A stretch of 64,000 nt of DNA from Nilaparvata lugens (GCF_014356525.2 NC_052511.1:51830068-51894067), one strand, 5' to 3'; positions 21,720-32,768 are shown, counted from the first letter of the stretch. The notes: a model not told the origin generated them from the letters alone. Made by a program: numbers and translations.

Positions 21720-22607
21720 CCCACAGTTGTACGTACGTCGGTTAACGTTCATTCACGATAAAATGCTATACTTTAATCGAGATTAGCGATAACCGATGAA
21801 TTTTGGTTGCATAAAACAGAAATTACAAGTAGTGATAACAACAATTACTGGCAATAACTGGCGTAAAAAATTTAATTCTGATTAGTTGGCACCATTTTAA
21901 CGGTGATTAGTTGAAATGAAGAAAATTTGGTTGCACAAAGGTAAAAATCAAAAAATAACGCCGGTTAAACTAATCGACGTAAAAAATTTTCAACAGGGCA
22001 TTCATGGGGAATTAAATCCAACTAACGACGATTAGGTCTACTGATAGCTGTCTTCCAAGTAGGTTTTGGTATAAAAAATTACAAAATTCAAAGTATGAGT
22101 TAAATATATGTATGAATTTCATCCGTTAATAAGATAGAGAAGTGAATCTAGCTGATATTAGCATTCAAAATTAGATTCTGATTTTTGAGGTTAGTTTTCG
22201 ATCTGGTTCGTCAGCAGATAGCACTTGACACCAGCGACAGACAGAACATTTTTATGGTGCTTGCCTACTGAATGGTCACCGCTTCAATAACATAACCTCA
22301 ATTTTGTGCCATTTGTTCAGAATAATAACATCTGTCGCTTGAATAACAGTGTTGCCAAATTGTGAAGCCATTAAAATCTTGGTTAGTTAACCGGTAAACT
22401 TAATCGGGATTAAAATCTAACCGATCTTTGTGGAACAGAAATGAATCCGTAAAACTAACGCTGATTTATCCTGACACACAATAAGCTTCGGTTGACGTGT
22501 GAGGTTCCTCGAACCTTTGGATCTTGAATCCGTCCCTTCAAAACATAAACGCTGATTTGGTCATCAGAGTTAATGTCCATATTTAACAGACGTACGTGCA
22601 ACTGGTC
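21720..22607. mobile_element. 888-bp TIR element flanked by CTAG
   Basis: The left end CAGTTGTACGTACGTCGGTT and the right end, read in complement, CAGTTGCACGTACGTCTGTT agree at 18 of 20 positions. CTAG flanks both sides (21716-21719 and 22608-22611). The interior has several GGTTGCA...AAA and GGTTAA-type motifs resembling family B termini, and no open frame. A non-autonomous DNA transposon is the simplest reading. Confidence 0.75.
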
Positions 22608-22860
22608 CTAGGAATTGGAAACAAGTAAGTTGAAGACGTCTTCACCATCACAATGAATGAGATAATCAAACGAGAGAAATCAACTCAGAAAATCTGAAAC
22701 ATTCCAGTAAATATGACTTGAATATGGCTGAATGAAAAAACAAACACCTCCAAACCTCCATAATTCCTGTGAACATGTGAAAAACGGACAATACCGTATT
22801 TTTTCTCGTCATTAGCTTCAACACAAAAACAACCCCGTTTGAAACAAAAGAACCACTGAT
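22608..22860. other. Unassigned sequence
   Basis: No feature beyond the edge of the next GA tract. Confidence 0.3.
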
Positions 22861-23050
22861 GCCTGGGAGAGAGAAAGAGTGAAACAAACAGAGAAAGAGT
22901 GATTGAGTGAGTGATTGAGGGAGAAAGAGAGTGTGAGTGAGAAAGGTAGAGAGAAAGAGAAAGAGGTAGAGAGAAATATAAAGAGAGGGAGTGAATCGAA
23001 CCAGAGAGAGAGAGAGGAAGTGTGAGTGGGAGGATGAGTGAGAGAGAATA
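22861..23050 (+). repeat. GA-rich polypurine tract
   Basis: GAGA/GTGA repeats on the plus strand. The long Ser/Leu frames on the minus strand (to 161 residues) derive from it. Confidence 0.9.
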
Positions 23051-23310
23051 CCTGAACATTGATGCCACATTCACACATCCTGGCGATAAATCCTGGCTCC
23101 TGAAAATCGCTCGCGCATCCTGAAAACAGGAGTCGAACAACGTACAAATTGCACGCCGCTCCGCGTGCACACCTGAAGCATGAATTTATGAATGAATTCG
23201 CTCCCCTCTGAATACTACCTACACATCCATTCATGTTTGTATGTAGCGTAGTGGAACGTGTCGTGTTTATAAGCACGCTGATATATAGGCACGTGTGTGT
23301 ACGTGGTTGT
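23051..23310. other. Slightly GC-richer spacer between GA tracts
   Basis: Minus-strand frames run through this part into the GA tract (22818-23276), with a Cys-containing N-terminal part. No family was recognised and a real exon cannot be supported. Confidence 0.25.
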
Positions 23311-23450
23311 GAGGTAGAGAGGAGAAGAGAGACTTAGGAGGTGAAGAAAGAGAGAGAGAGTGAGAGAGAAATATAGGAATTGAGAGATTAAGAATCAAGA
23401 GAGTAATTGAGTGAATGAGAGGCAGTGAGAGAGAGAGAGAGATTGATTAA
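23311..23450 (+). repeat. GA-rich tract
   Basis: AGAG and GTGAGAG repeats, followed by a segment at 23451-23660 containing CTAATCTAA words and a CT-rich segment at 23680-23770. Confidence 0.85.
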
Positions 23451-23781
23451 TTGTTTTTATTTTGTGCTAGGTCTAGACAGACCCATTGCACATCAGAAAT
23501 TATAAGTAGCATAATAATAATATAAAAATACAGAATATAATGAGAATGAGAGAAAGGAAGAAAGAGAGAGAGAGTATGGAGTCTAAAAAACCCAATCTAA
23601 TCTAAAGAATAAATCTAATCTAAGAAACAAAATCTTAACTAAGAGAAAAATGTAATCTAATCTATGTCACACACTCAATTGTCTCTCTCTCTATGTCTGC
23701 CTATGTCTCTCTCTCAATTAGTCTATTTCTCTTTCTCTCTCCATCAATCTCTCGTTTTCTATCTCTTTCTTCACGACTGAA

Positions 23782-24068
23782 GATTGATTGATTGAGTACT
23801 TTATTTATGTAGATAACAATATATACTGGTTATACACTATATACAATAGCATACAATACAGCAAAATTATGGAAGAATTTACAAAATATAAATTAAGAAA
23901 ATAATTATAGAGCTGTATATAATATGAAAAAAAACTATTTCTGATAACTATAGATAAAATAGATAATATTGTTATTCATCTACATAAATTGGCGGAGCTT
24001 TGGACTTATCAATGTCCATTCTTTGGAAAGAATATTCGAAGTATCCTTCCCACTAACTCTCTACCAAA
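23782..24068 (-). mobile_element. Family G short retroelement
   Basis: Full-length copy on the minus strand: TTTGGTAGAGAGTTAGTGGG at its 5' end (right side) and a TCAA tail at the left. It lies between CT-rich and GA-rich tracts. Confidence 0.85.
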
Positions 24069-24545
24069 GGAGAGTGAGAGAGGAAGAGAGTGAGAGATAA
24101 AGAAAGACAGACGAAGAGTGAGTGAGTGAGAGAAAGAGATACTGTGATAGAGAGAAAGAGTGAGGTAGAGTGAGTAAAAATTTAGAAAAATAAATGGAGG
24201 AAGCAAACTAATGAGTGAAAAAGACAGAGAGAGTGTGAGAAGGATGGGGTGAATGATAGGAACAGACAAACAGAAAAAGTAAAAGTAAGTGTATGTGGGA
24301 GAGATAACAAATAAGAAAGATAGATATAATATAAAGAATGAGATAGAGGAGCAGAACGAATGAGGACATAATGATTGAGAAAGATGAAATATGTACAGGG
24401 TGAGATAGAGGAACAAAACGAATGGCCAGGAGAGAAGATGAGTAGATGAGATATAGAAAACGAGTGAGAAGGCTGGTGGACAGATAGAGAGAACGAAGAA
24501 GAAGGAGGATATGGTGAAACAACAAGTAAGAAAGAGTGAGTAGGA
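24069..24545 (+). repeat. GA-rich polypurine tract
   Basis: A purine-rich strand with a partial tandem structure: GATAGAGGA-CA-AACGAATG recurs about 74 bp apart around 24345 and 24419. Minus-strand frames are low complexity. Confidence 0.85.
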
Positions 24546-24726
24546 TTGGAGATAGGGGAAGGATTGGAAATGGAATATTTGAGTGGCTTCCTACCCCTTT
24601 GCTATACGTGGTAGATTGTCTTTACAGCTGGTTTGGTGGTATTCTGCACCCTATACTGGTAATGTTGTGCTTTGTTGTCATGTGTGATACAATCCGAATC
24701 TTCTTATTTTTCATTCATTTATTTTG

Positions 24727-24786
24727 CTGAGGATGATGCCCAAATGAGCTCTAGGCTTGTGCTTGCGGGTATCGAGGCGGATGATA
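24727..24786 (-). mobile_element. SINE fragment (body of 38267-38440 type)
   Basis: GGATGATGCCCA-ATGAGC matches the left end of the tRNA-related SINE at 38267-38440. The head is absent. Confidence 0.5.
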
Positions 24787-24787
24787 A

Positions 24788-25074
24788 TTGATTGATTGAG
24801 TACTTTATTTATGTAGGTTACAATATATACTGGCTTATACACTTATATACAATAGCTTACAATACAGCAAAATTATGGAAGAATTTACAAAATATAAATT
24901 AAGAAAATAATTATTGAACTGTATATGATATAAAAAAGTAATTTGTAATATAATAACTATAGATAATTATATTGTTACGCATCTACATAAATTGGCGGAG
25001 CTTTGGACTTATCAATGTCCATTCTTTGGAAAGAATATTAAAAATATCCTTCCCACTAGCTCTCAACCAAAAGA
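24788..25074 (-). mobile_element. Family G short retroelement
   Basis: Full-length copy in the same orientation as the one 1 kb upstream, with a TCAA tail at the left and a slightly diverged 5' end. Confidence 0.85.
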
Positions 25075-25354
25075 TAATGTGAGATGAATGGACCTACAGT
25101 TTTAGGTGAGTTCCGAACCACCGGAATACGATTTCACAACTCATGAATCATATTTAGAAGAGTTGACTCAAGCGGTCACCCTTCCAACGGGAGTAGCAGG
25201 TGCATGGTTCTTAACTAATTTAAGGGAAAGCTTATAAGCGCGACTACTGAGTCAAAAAATCGCTCAATTTTATATTGTAATTCCGAATTTATTTCTTATA
25301 TTAGAATTTATTGATAATGTCTATTGTTATTTTATTTGTTTGTGTTACTGTTTA
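25075..25354. other. Unassigned sequence
   Basis: No feature recognised. Confidence 0.3.
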
Positions 25355-25622
25355 CTGTAAATATCGAGGACCGAGCTTCGCTCTGGAGTGAAAAAGCATA
25401 AAAAATATTATTAAGAAAGAAGAAAATATAATAACACTAGCCGTCAGGCTCGCTTCGCTCGCCATGTCCGTCTAACCAGGGGGCTCCGCCCCCTGGACCC
25501 CAACTGGATCGTCCGAGAATGAGATCATTTTTCATTTGAGCATTTTTATCATATGTTAGGACGATCCAGTCGGGGGTCCAGACTAAACGGATATGGTGAT
25601 CGAAGCGAGCCTGACGGCTAGT
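25355..25622. mobile_element. Foldback element with GTCAGGCTCGC termini
   Basis: Inverted repeats lie at 25438-25475 (TAGCCGTCAGGCTCGCTTCG) and 25585-25622 (complement). Inside are a second hairpin, GGGGGCTCCGCCCCC, and an inner pair with GGATCGTCC. The left flank AGGACCGAGCTTCGCTCTGG also occurs inverted at 46628-46650, and the terminus recurs at 36573-36629. This marks a modular repeated element. Confidence 0.8.
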
Positions 25623-25639
25623 AATATAATATTCCCAGG

Positions 25640-26060
25640 AATAGCTCTGATTGAAGTAGCAGTGCCCAATCAATTTTTCCGCGATAAATGCATTTCAATC
25701 TTCAATTTGGTGCCAACCTAACAAAGTCAACTCAACTTAATGCCAACCTGACAAAATTATCAATTTAGTTATCAGTTAACAACTGTTTCGAAGAGGTACT
25801 CTCTCTAGATTATAGTTCTATATTAACATATGGTATGGACATTTTTCAATTATAATTAAGAGAATAAGAAGAATATACATGCTAGAAGACGAACTTACAC
25901 CCTTAAAAAACACCCTTAGAGTTCAAATATTGCCAAAAGATTTCTTAGTGCGCCTCTAAAGGGCCAACTACCAAATTGAACGTTTTTGGTCCAGTCGATT
26001 TTTAGTTCTGCGAGTGAGTGAGTGAGTCAGTCAGTCAGTGAGTGAGTGCCATTTCGCTTT
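25640..26060 (+). mobile_element. Family M element, copy 1
   Basis: Shares with 36790-37190 an ordered set of blocks: AAATGCATTTCAATCTT, TTGGTGCCAACCTAACAAAG, GAAGAGGTACTCTCTCTAGA, TTAGTGCGCCTCTAAAGGGC, and (GAGT)n followed by GCCATTTCGCTTTTATATAT. Both copies follow a CGTCAGGCTCGC foldback terminus. No open frame of note. Confidence 0.85.
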
Positions 26061-26064
26061 TATA

Positions 26065-26104
<40 letters not shown>

Positions 26105-26124
26105 TTATATATATATATATATAT
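26061..26124. repeat. (TA)n microsatellite
   Basis: Alternating TA with a few breaks (TATTATAT), about 64 bp, at the end of family M. Confidence 0.9.
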
Positions 26125-26125
26125 A

Positions 26126-26590
26126 AATTCATACAGAAATGTTCTATCTAATAACAGTACATTGAGATTAATTCCCAGAGGAATGCAAAACTTTCCCTCA
26201 CATAGGCCCAGTTGTACAAAAGCCGGTTAAATTTCAATCCTGATTAACTTCACGTGAACCAAATCAGAGAAGACCATTTAAAAAAGATGAATCTACTAGA
26301 ATTGATCAGGATTGAAAATAGCCCGGCTTTTTTGCAACCGGCACTAAGTACCTGATTGAATGATTACAAAAGTTCAACAGATGAGTCATAATTTTGACAC
26401 AGTCCCACACACATGAACTCGCTCACTCACTTCCATCACCAACAGACGACGAAATAACTATTAATTAAATAACTATAGCTGATTTTCCAAGGATGAATAA
26501 TAATTATCCTTTTAATGTCCTTCAGCGAGTTTTCCCAGGGATGAGACCTAGTGCAATCGAATCTTTGTACTATAGTACTTACAATGAGCG
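26126..26590 (+). mobile_element. Family L element, copy 1, carrying a family B MITE
   Basis: Inverted counterpart of about 45775-46150. Matching blocks include ATTCCCAGAGGAATGCAAAA, CAACAGATGAGTCATAATTT, CACTTCCATCACCAACAGAC and GGGATGAGACCTAGTGCAAT. A family B palindrome occupies the same site in both copies. Confidence 0.85.
26205..26345. mobile_element. Family B palindromic MITE in family L
   Basis: Termini CCCAGTTGTACAAAAGCCGG and CCCGGCTTTTTTGCAACCGG are inverted repeats. Inner CAATCCTGATTAA pairs with TGATCAGGATTG. Confidence 0.8.
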
Positions 26591-27607
26591 TCCAATCATT
26601 ATGTGTATCAAATCGTGAGAAGTCGAATTACCTGAAAATAAAAAGAGACAAAGTGTTAGACAAGTAGTGGAAGAACTCGAAAAAATTGATCAAGTCTGTC
26701 AGGATACATAATTAAATTATCATAGTGTCGAAGGAATAGCATTTCATGAATTATTAATTGTTTTCGACTACTGTATTGTTTACTCTATCCAATAAATAAA
26801 TGAATAAGTGAGGTTCGAGTAAGTACAGTGTACGAAAATATAATGCTGAATCATTATAGTGGATGAGAAGAAAAATCTCATGTCATAAGAAGCTTCTTTT
26901 CGGAATCCACATTAATTTTCAAACAAATCAATTCCCACAAGAAAACTAATGTTGATAACAAAATAATTGGGTGACGTTCGGTATAACCTATGAATGAATA
27001 ACATAAATTGCATATCATGTAGCATGTAGCCAAAAATAAAGTTCAGTATTTGATACATATGAGAACACAAACAGAAATAACACTGTGATCCAGAATCTTC
27101 CACCTTATTGACAACAAAATTCTTCCTTAAATTGATTGATAAAGCTACTTTCAATCAATAAGCTTCTTTCAATTCAATCACAACATCACCGGAATAGTGA
27201 CTCTAAACAAGAGATGGGTGGGATTGTAGATGGAATTTACATAAGAAAGAATCTATCAATGTGAGAGCGATTCAAGAGGTAGAAGATGGAGAAGAAAGAT
27301 AAGGAAAGAAGAAGAAGAAGAAGACAAAGAGGAAGTAGAAACATTTTTGTTGTTGTTAGACTCCATCAGTGGATTGTAGGATCGATCATTTGTCTGTCTG
27401 AAAGTGTATGTGACCTAGAATGTATGGGCAATCCATCCTCCTGTTTTTTAAAGCGAAACTAGAAATAGATTGTGTTTGATTCAAAATTGGCGGTTGAAAT
27501 TGAGAGAAAAGCAAACATACTTAAGCTGAGTGAACACTATTCCTGTTAACACTTATGTGAGAGCCCTCATTACCTTGTGTAGAGCACTTAGTACTTTACA
27601 AGTCATA
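26591..27607. other. Unassigned sequence with small GAA tract
   Basis: A purine patch lies at 27283-27335. The 80-residue minus frame at 26912-27154 is not low complexity but has no recognisable domain and AT-driven codons, so it is not called a gene. Confidence 0.3.
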
Positions 27608-27730
27608 GTGCCGCTTGCACAACAGCCGGTTAAATTTTAACCGTGATTAATTCCACGAGAACCTAACAGAGAAGGCGTTTTTGGTTGGTTCTTGTGGAAT
27701 TAATCACGGTTAAAACTTAACAACCGGCAC
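27608..27730. mobile_element. Family B palindromic MITE
   Basis: GTGCCGCTTGCACAACAGCC at the left pairs with the right end. Arms ATTTTAACCGTGATTAATTC and GAATTAATCACGGTTAAAA are complementary. The flank ATAG/ATAG suggests a short target duplication. Confidence 0.85.
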
Positions 27731-27971
27731 ATAGGCTATGTTTCAGTTATGCTATATTGGGTTGTCCCGTCTCATCTAAACGAACACTACTAGTTTGTCT
27801 CTGGTCTAATCAAAGAAAATACAATTCATTCACTCAATTGAAAATGGCATCAATTTTTTGATTTGAAAGTTTTTAAAAAAAGATTTGGATTTTTGATTTT
27901 CAGGGGATTTATTCTTATCTCTGGTTTTAATTGTTCATTTGATATGAGTAGTTAGTTATTGATGTTAAATA
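27731..27971. other. Unassigned sequence
   Basis: No feature found. Confidence 0.3.
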
Positions 27972-28499
27972 CAGTAAGGTCTCTGTTATAATGGCAGTGG
28001 AGAAAAATGGAACAGCGATGCCGATTCTCTGACTTGCCACTGCCTTGTGTAGAAAGCAGCTGCTACCTATCTCATGTAATAATTATTTTCTGTACATTCT
28101 TGATAAAAATAATAATTATATTTTATTATTTCCCGGGATGATAAATAAATTTTATGTAGTAGCGCTCATCGAATTTCCATCTAGCTGTTAACCCTGTTGT
28201 CAATATTTGCAATAGCAGAAGTCTTTGGGGTGATTTACAATATTTAATTGGGATTTTCGTTTAATAATAATTATATTTTATTCGTCAAGAAGTTATATTC
28301 TTCAATGATTTAATAATACATTTCCACTACTGAGATAAGATATTTTGTTAATTAATCACATTTCTACATTGTTAAGAATCGATCAGACAACGATGCGGAG
28401 CTAGAAAAGGAAAGCGCTATCTGCTTTGTCGAATGATAGACTAGGATAGCAGCACCAATGCTAATCAAGTACTGCCGTTGTAAGGTGGACCTCACTATA
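27972..28499 (-). mobile_element. Family A MITE, long form, split by family H
   Basis: Left end CAGTAAGGTCTCTGTTATAA and right end CCGTTGTAAGGTGGACCTCA are diverged inverted repeats. The body has the family A block GATAATTATATTTTAT-like sequence on both sides of an inserted family H element. Confidence 0.8.
28128..28265 (+). mobile_element. Family H element with 17-bp flanking duplication
   Basis: The insert is bounded by AATAATTATATTTTATT at 28111-28127 and again at 28266-28282, identical over 17 bp. That length suits a retroposon target duplication. The internal sequence matches 17344-17490. Confidence 0.8.
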
Positions 28500-28521
28500 T
28501 CATATGCATTCAATACTGATA

Positions 28522-28673
28522 GTGCCGGTTGCACAAAAGCCTGTTAAATTTTAACCGTGATTAATTCCACGAGAACCAATCAGAGAAGCCGTCTTCATAA
28601 AATGGTCTTCTGTGATTGGTTCACTTGAAATTAATCACGGTTAAAATATAACCGGCTTTTGTGCAGCCGGGCC
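28522..28673. mobile_element. Family B palindromic MITE
   Basis: GTGCCGGTTGCACAAAAGCC at the left and CCGGCTTTTGTGCAGCCGG at the right. Inner arms AACCAATCAGAGAAG and TCTTCTGTGATTGGTT also pair, giving an almost complete palindrome. Confidence 0.9.
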
Positions 28674-28868
28674 ATAATATTTCTAGTTAATTTTCACCGC
28701 TCTGTGTTCAATCGGACTTTATGTATGAAGAATCTCAATTCAAATGTGGAGAGTAGTTTTTTAGTAGTTAAGAGTTGCGATACCTTAGAAAACGGGTTAG
28801 AAACTTTAGAAAACGGGTTCTCATAGAATCAGATCTCAAAACCTTAGTACCTTGGATGCATTGTTTGA

Positions 28869-29177
28869 ATCAAAATCAACATAAAATTATTTCCTCCACA
28901 AATTACAAAAGTGTTTTCATTACAAAACAATAACTGTACCACCACGTGTGTAAATCATCTGAAACAGTCAACTATTTGTGAAAAACGTGGAAGAAATATT
29001 GACGAATTTTTCCAGCAAACCTCGCTCCAAAACAAAGCAGCTCCAAAGTATGACCTCATCAACCGAGCTCTACAACAATCACGTGAATCAAACCTTTCTG
29101 ATCTCAATAGAGCTTACACAATGACCATTGTCAGTTACCCGGAAAATTTACGTCAATTTAAGAGATTTTTCGAATAA
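28869..29177 (+). CDS. Candidate terminal exon or gene remnant, ~102 codons
   Basis: This is the least repeat-like open frame in the window. It is open from 28869, just after a TGA at 28866-28868, to a TAA at 29175-29177. The residues are of mixed composition, with polar and hydrophobic residues alternating (for example DEFFQQTSLQNKAAPKYDLI) and a basic and aromatic C-terminus (QFKRFFE). No ATG starts it; the only methionine is near the end (YTMTIV). If real, it is a 3' exon or a truncated pseudogene and not a complete gene. An AATAAA lies about 190 bp downstream, near 29368. No domain, signal peptide or membrane segment is evident, and no family was recognised. A chance frame of this length is possible in AT-rich DNA. 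Confidence 0.3.
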   Translation: MKINIKLFPPQITKVFSLQNNNCTTTCVNHLKQSTICEKRGRNIDEFFQQTSLQNKAAPKYDLINRALQQSRESNLSDLNRAYTMTIVSYPENLRQFKRFFE

Positions 29178-29704
29178 GTCTAGCCGGTTTTGGTATGAAA
29201 CTCGACCACCCAAGTTGCTTTGTACCATTTAATGAACAAAAGAATGCACTACTAATGAAGTTAAACATGCTCAACTATAACTATGACCAAGTATAACTCC
29301 ACTACATAACTGTAACCAACTATAAATACAATAATACATTATTGTAGATTCCTCAACTATAGCTATAATAAAACATTATTTCAGATTCCTTGACTGTGGC
29401 TACTAAACTCTGATCGTGTACTTCGGTCTTATTTGTCATAGAACGTGAGATCATGCTGTATTAGATTTCACTGAGATTTTTTTTATTTTCTAATTTGAGT
29501 GTCAATAGATCTTTCAAAAAATGACGCAAGATTGTGTTGTTACTACTGAGTTTTTCCATGAAATGTGAATATTGATTAGGCTACAAGTTATGACTCACAC
29601 ATAAATCCTTATTAAAGCTTTCAACCTAGTCTTTTGTTGATTATTTAGTAGGCCTACTCATGTTTTATACAGTTGATATTGGGATATTGATGTTTTGAGA
29701 AGGG
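29178..29704. other. Unassigned sequence
   Basis: Short AACTATAA-type repeats at 29270-29400 only. Confidence 0.3.
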
Positions 29705-29844
29705 TATATAATAATAATAATAATAATATCGAGTGACCTGGCTGGCTCAGATCTGGTGTCAGAGTTTTCAGGTCGCAACTGATCAATTTCAGGGCCTCTG
29801 ACATGACCTAACGACTGCTTTTTAGGCAGCCGGGACCGACGGCT
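29705..29844 (-). mobile_element. SINE (family F), truncated, with (ATT)n tail
   Basis: Same body as 9145-9281, with a cleaner (AATA/ATA)n run at 29706-29728 that is the 3' tail on the minus strand. The 5' head is missing. Confidence 0.8.
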
Positions 29845-30403
29845 TTGTTCGGAGGGTATATTATGATTGAACTCATACTGAGTTATGATACTGAGTATCT
29901 ATGTCTCAAACTCAAATTATCAACTACATACTAATTTTGTAATGAGTATTCATTTTATCATATTAATTCATTATTGTTATGTTGCTCATTTTCTTCAATC
30001 TGTAATTTAGGCAACTAACCTTTCTTACCTCCGGTTATGGCCAGCTAAAAGAAATATAGTTTCATATCCTTTTCCAAGAATTACTTTTCACACAATGTTC
30101 AAACTCTCCGGTTTTCTGTAGATACAACAAAGTTTCATTTCATCACATTCCATCCCATCTCCATAAATTTCTATGATCTTTCGGTACATATTTTGTTATC
30201 TCTAGGTTGATAAGTTACAGTGTCAATACTTTTATGACCATCTATGTAAAAACTTGGAAAAAACTACGAAAATCTCAAATACACACTACCTTATAGGATT
30301 CAACGTGAAGATTTAGGAACTTATTGAGGAAATCAAAATGAAGAAATTTTAAAATAATAGAATAAAAATTGTCTACCTTGTGATCAAATCTATTGTACTT
30401 CTA
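29845..30403. other. Unassigned AT-rich sequence
   Basis: No feature recognised. Confidence 0.3.
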
Positions 30404-30592
30404 AATCTGATTTTGATATCCATCTCCATGAATATCCAAAATCTCATATGATATTACAGTTTATTCTGTGCTATGCATAGGATAATAAGTGAGTGTCGTT
30501 TGTTAGTTATTATCCTGTAAAGAGCAAAGGATCAAATGAGATATCATATGGAATTTTGGATATTCATAGAGATGAATATCAAAATCAGATTT
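30404..30592. repeat. Inverted repeat with ~50-bp arms
   Basis: AATCTGATTTTGATATCCAT and ATGAATATCCAAAAT at 30405-30442 pair with 30550-30591. The arms differ at a few positions, with a ~85-bp spacer. It resembles a foldback MITE, but no other copy was found in the window. Confidence 0.8.
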
Positions 30593-30982
30593 TACTACTG
30601 ATCAACTAATAGGCTAATGATCAACGTTTACTACTCATAAATTTATTATTGTCAAATGAATAACATGAAGATATGACTTGAATATGATGTTACATGATAG
30701 AAGCATATCAACTGGTTTGGCATCAGTTAGGTTCCATCTACAACACTAATGCCAATACTCTACACTCTGCCAAATAATTTGACCGAAGTTTCAAGTTAGT
30801 GAACCACTTAACGTTAGGGGCGCGTCGGTTTTATCCAATTTATTTTCTCATTATCAGTCAGTATTGAAGACATAGCAGCCCTGAGTGGCTTCCTTTCCTC
30901 TGTGCTCCTACGTTGATCTTGGCGCAATATTATGGCGGAAACCAATTGAATTGAAACAAGTTTGAAAGCCCGGTACGGGAGG
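30593..30982. other. Unassigned sequence
   Basis: No feature recognised. Confidence 0.3.
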
Positions 30983-31258
30983 TATATACAGTGAAATTCA
31001 CTACCTACTGTCAGCATTGGATGAATGGGGGAGCATTAATGTTATATATAGAGGATGCTGACAGTTTGGTTCGTATAACACTATGGTGGATTTCACTTTA
31101 AACTGTCAGAATTAGTTGAATTCAAAGCATTGATGTTCAATACAAGGGATGCTGACATTTGTGAGACTCACTTGTGGAACTGGCAGCGTTTCCTGTTTGA
31201 TAGCATCGCTGGTTACCATTCACCTAATGCTGACAGTTTAAGGTTAATCTCGCCTCAG
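30983..31258 (+). repeat. Triplet of family E hairpins
   Basis: Three head-to-tail hairpin units at about 30983-31083, 31084-31170 and 31171-31258. Each pairs a CTGTCAG- or CTGGCAG-type left arm with a GCTGACA right arm. The third has TTAATCTCGCC at its right edge. A short open frame crosses units 2 and 3 but follows the repeats. Confidence 0.8.
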
Positions 31259-31361
31259 AAGCATGAAGCAGCACCTAAAGGAATAGGAAGATCTTTCTTG
31301 GTAGCTCTTTATAAACTTAAGGAGTTGAGATCGCTTCTATAACTGATCCTACCCTGTTTTC

Positions 31362-31880
31362 TTCTTCTTCTTCTTCTTCTTCTTCTGCTTCTTCTTCTCG
31401 CATTCTTCTTAATCCTTCAAATCCTCCTTTAGTTCTTATCTTTTTCATAAATTTAAAATTTTTGTCATCTTCTTCTCCTCTTGCCTCTAATCCTCTTTCT
31501 TCTACTACTTCTCATTCTCGCTTCTCCTTTCTCTCCTCTCATTATTGTACTTCTTCTTCTTGCATAATATAGTCTTTCTTCTTATTATTTTCCTGTTTTC
31601 TTCTCCTGTCTTATTCATCCATCTTCTTGTTCTCCTTCTTCATCTATTTCTTCTTCTTCTTCGTCTTCATCTTCTCTTTCCTCTCCTCCTTGCTCTTCTT
31701 CGTCCTTATCTTCCCAAACTTTTTTCATTTCCTTCATCGTTTTCTTATTTCCAATATCCAATCACTCACTATACATTTCATCACTTTTTTCTTCTACTTC
31801 ATCAATTCTCATTTTTCTTCATCGTTTCCAAGTTTCTGATATTAATTTCTCCCTGCTTCTTCTCTGTCTTGTCTAGACAA
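31362..31880 (+). repeat. Polypyrimidine tract, (CTT)n at left
   Basis: TTC triplets at 31362-31388 are followed by ~490 bp rich in TCTTC, CTCC and TTTCTT. The Phe/Leu frames at 31545-31901 follow from this composition. Confidence 0.85.
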
Positions 31881-32700
31881 ATTCATAGACAGTTTTTCTG
31901 ATCCATGAGAGTATTAAAGAAGAAACTATAAAAAATCTTGAAAATAAATATCTCAATATAACAATACAACAATATAACATGAAGAAACTCTTCAACAACA
32001 ATTATTGAACCCTATCAACAGAGCATTTTGAAGCTCTCTCGAAAATATACCTACCAAAATAAACATTAAAACTTAATAAAGTAATGAATATTCTAAAGAA
32101 TTAATGAAATAATGATTTCATAGAGAAATTGGCTAACTTCATCAACTGAATGTTTTTCAAATGCTCTAAAAAATATCCCTCCCACAATCAACATCAAAAC
32201 ATTAAGAAATACAACTATTTGAAGAATCAAAATCATGATCCCCTAGGGAAAGTGGAAGCAAGATGAATTCGACCTGTCAGAAACTAAGAAAGCTGTTGTG
32301 TGTGCAAGAGGTGGAAAAGGAAAAAGAAATATTAAGTGAGACATTTAATCATTTAATTTCACCGTTCAGAATCACTCATCTCTCACAAGAGTACCGCAGG
32401 CTTACGCCCAAAACGGTTTCAATTCTAACAGACAGAATGGCTGTTTGGTCCTATATGAATAAGAGAAGACAAACACTGATAAGACGGAGTAAGAAAGACT
32501 GATGCAGAGATGAAGAAGATAAAACAATAGGTAAATGGCTGGGGATTGTTCTTGCTAAGGAGAGGAAGACTCAGTCTCTTGTTGAAAGAGCCGCGCATAA
32601 GATACACCTTTGAGAGTATGCAAATAAAGTCTATAGAACTGTGTGGGTTATCAGACTTGATTAAACAGGGATAATAAATTGCTTCCTTCTTCCTTTCTTA
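31881..32700. other. Unassigned sequence
   Basis: A 79-residue plus frame at 32263-32502 is not low complexity but has no recognised domain. CTCTTGTTGAAAGAGCCG at 32577 is also unassigned. No gene is called. Confidence 0.3.
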
Positions 32701-32768
32701 TTCCTACACCTCCTTCCCCACCACCACCTCCTCCTCCTCATCCTCCTCCTCCTCCTCCTCCTCCGCCG
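32701..32768 (+). repeat. (CTC)n microsatellite
   Basis: CTCCTC and CACCAC triplets, ~60 bp, ending in a CCGCCGC patch. Confidence 0.85.

Noticed and set aside
22685..23276. Long overlapping minus-strand frames of 134-161 residues
   Set aside because: The bulk is Leu-Ser-His repeats from a GA tract, and three frames overlap. There is no domain and no conserved start.
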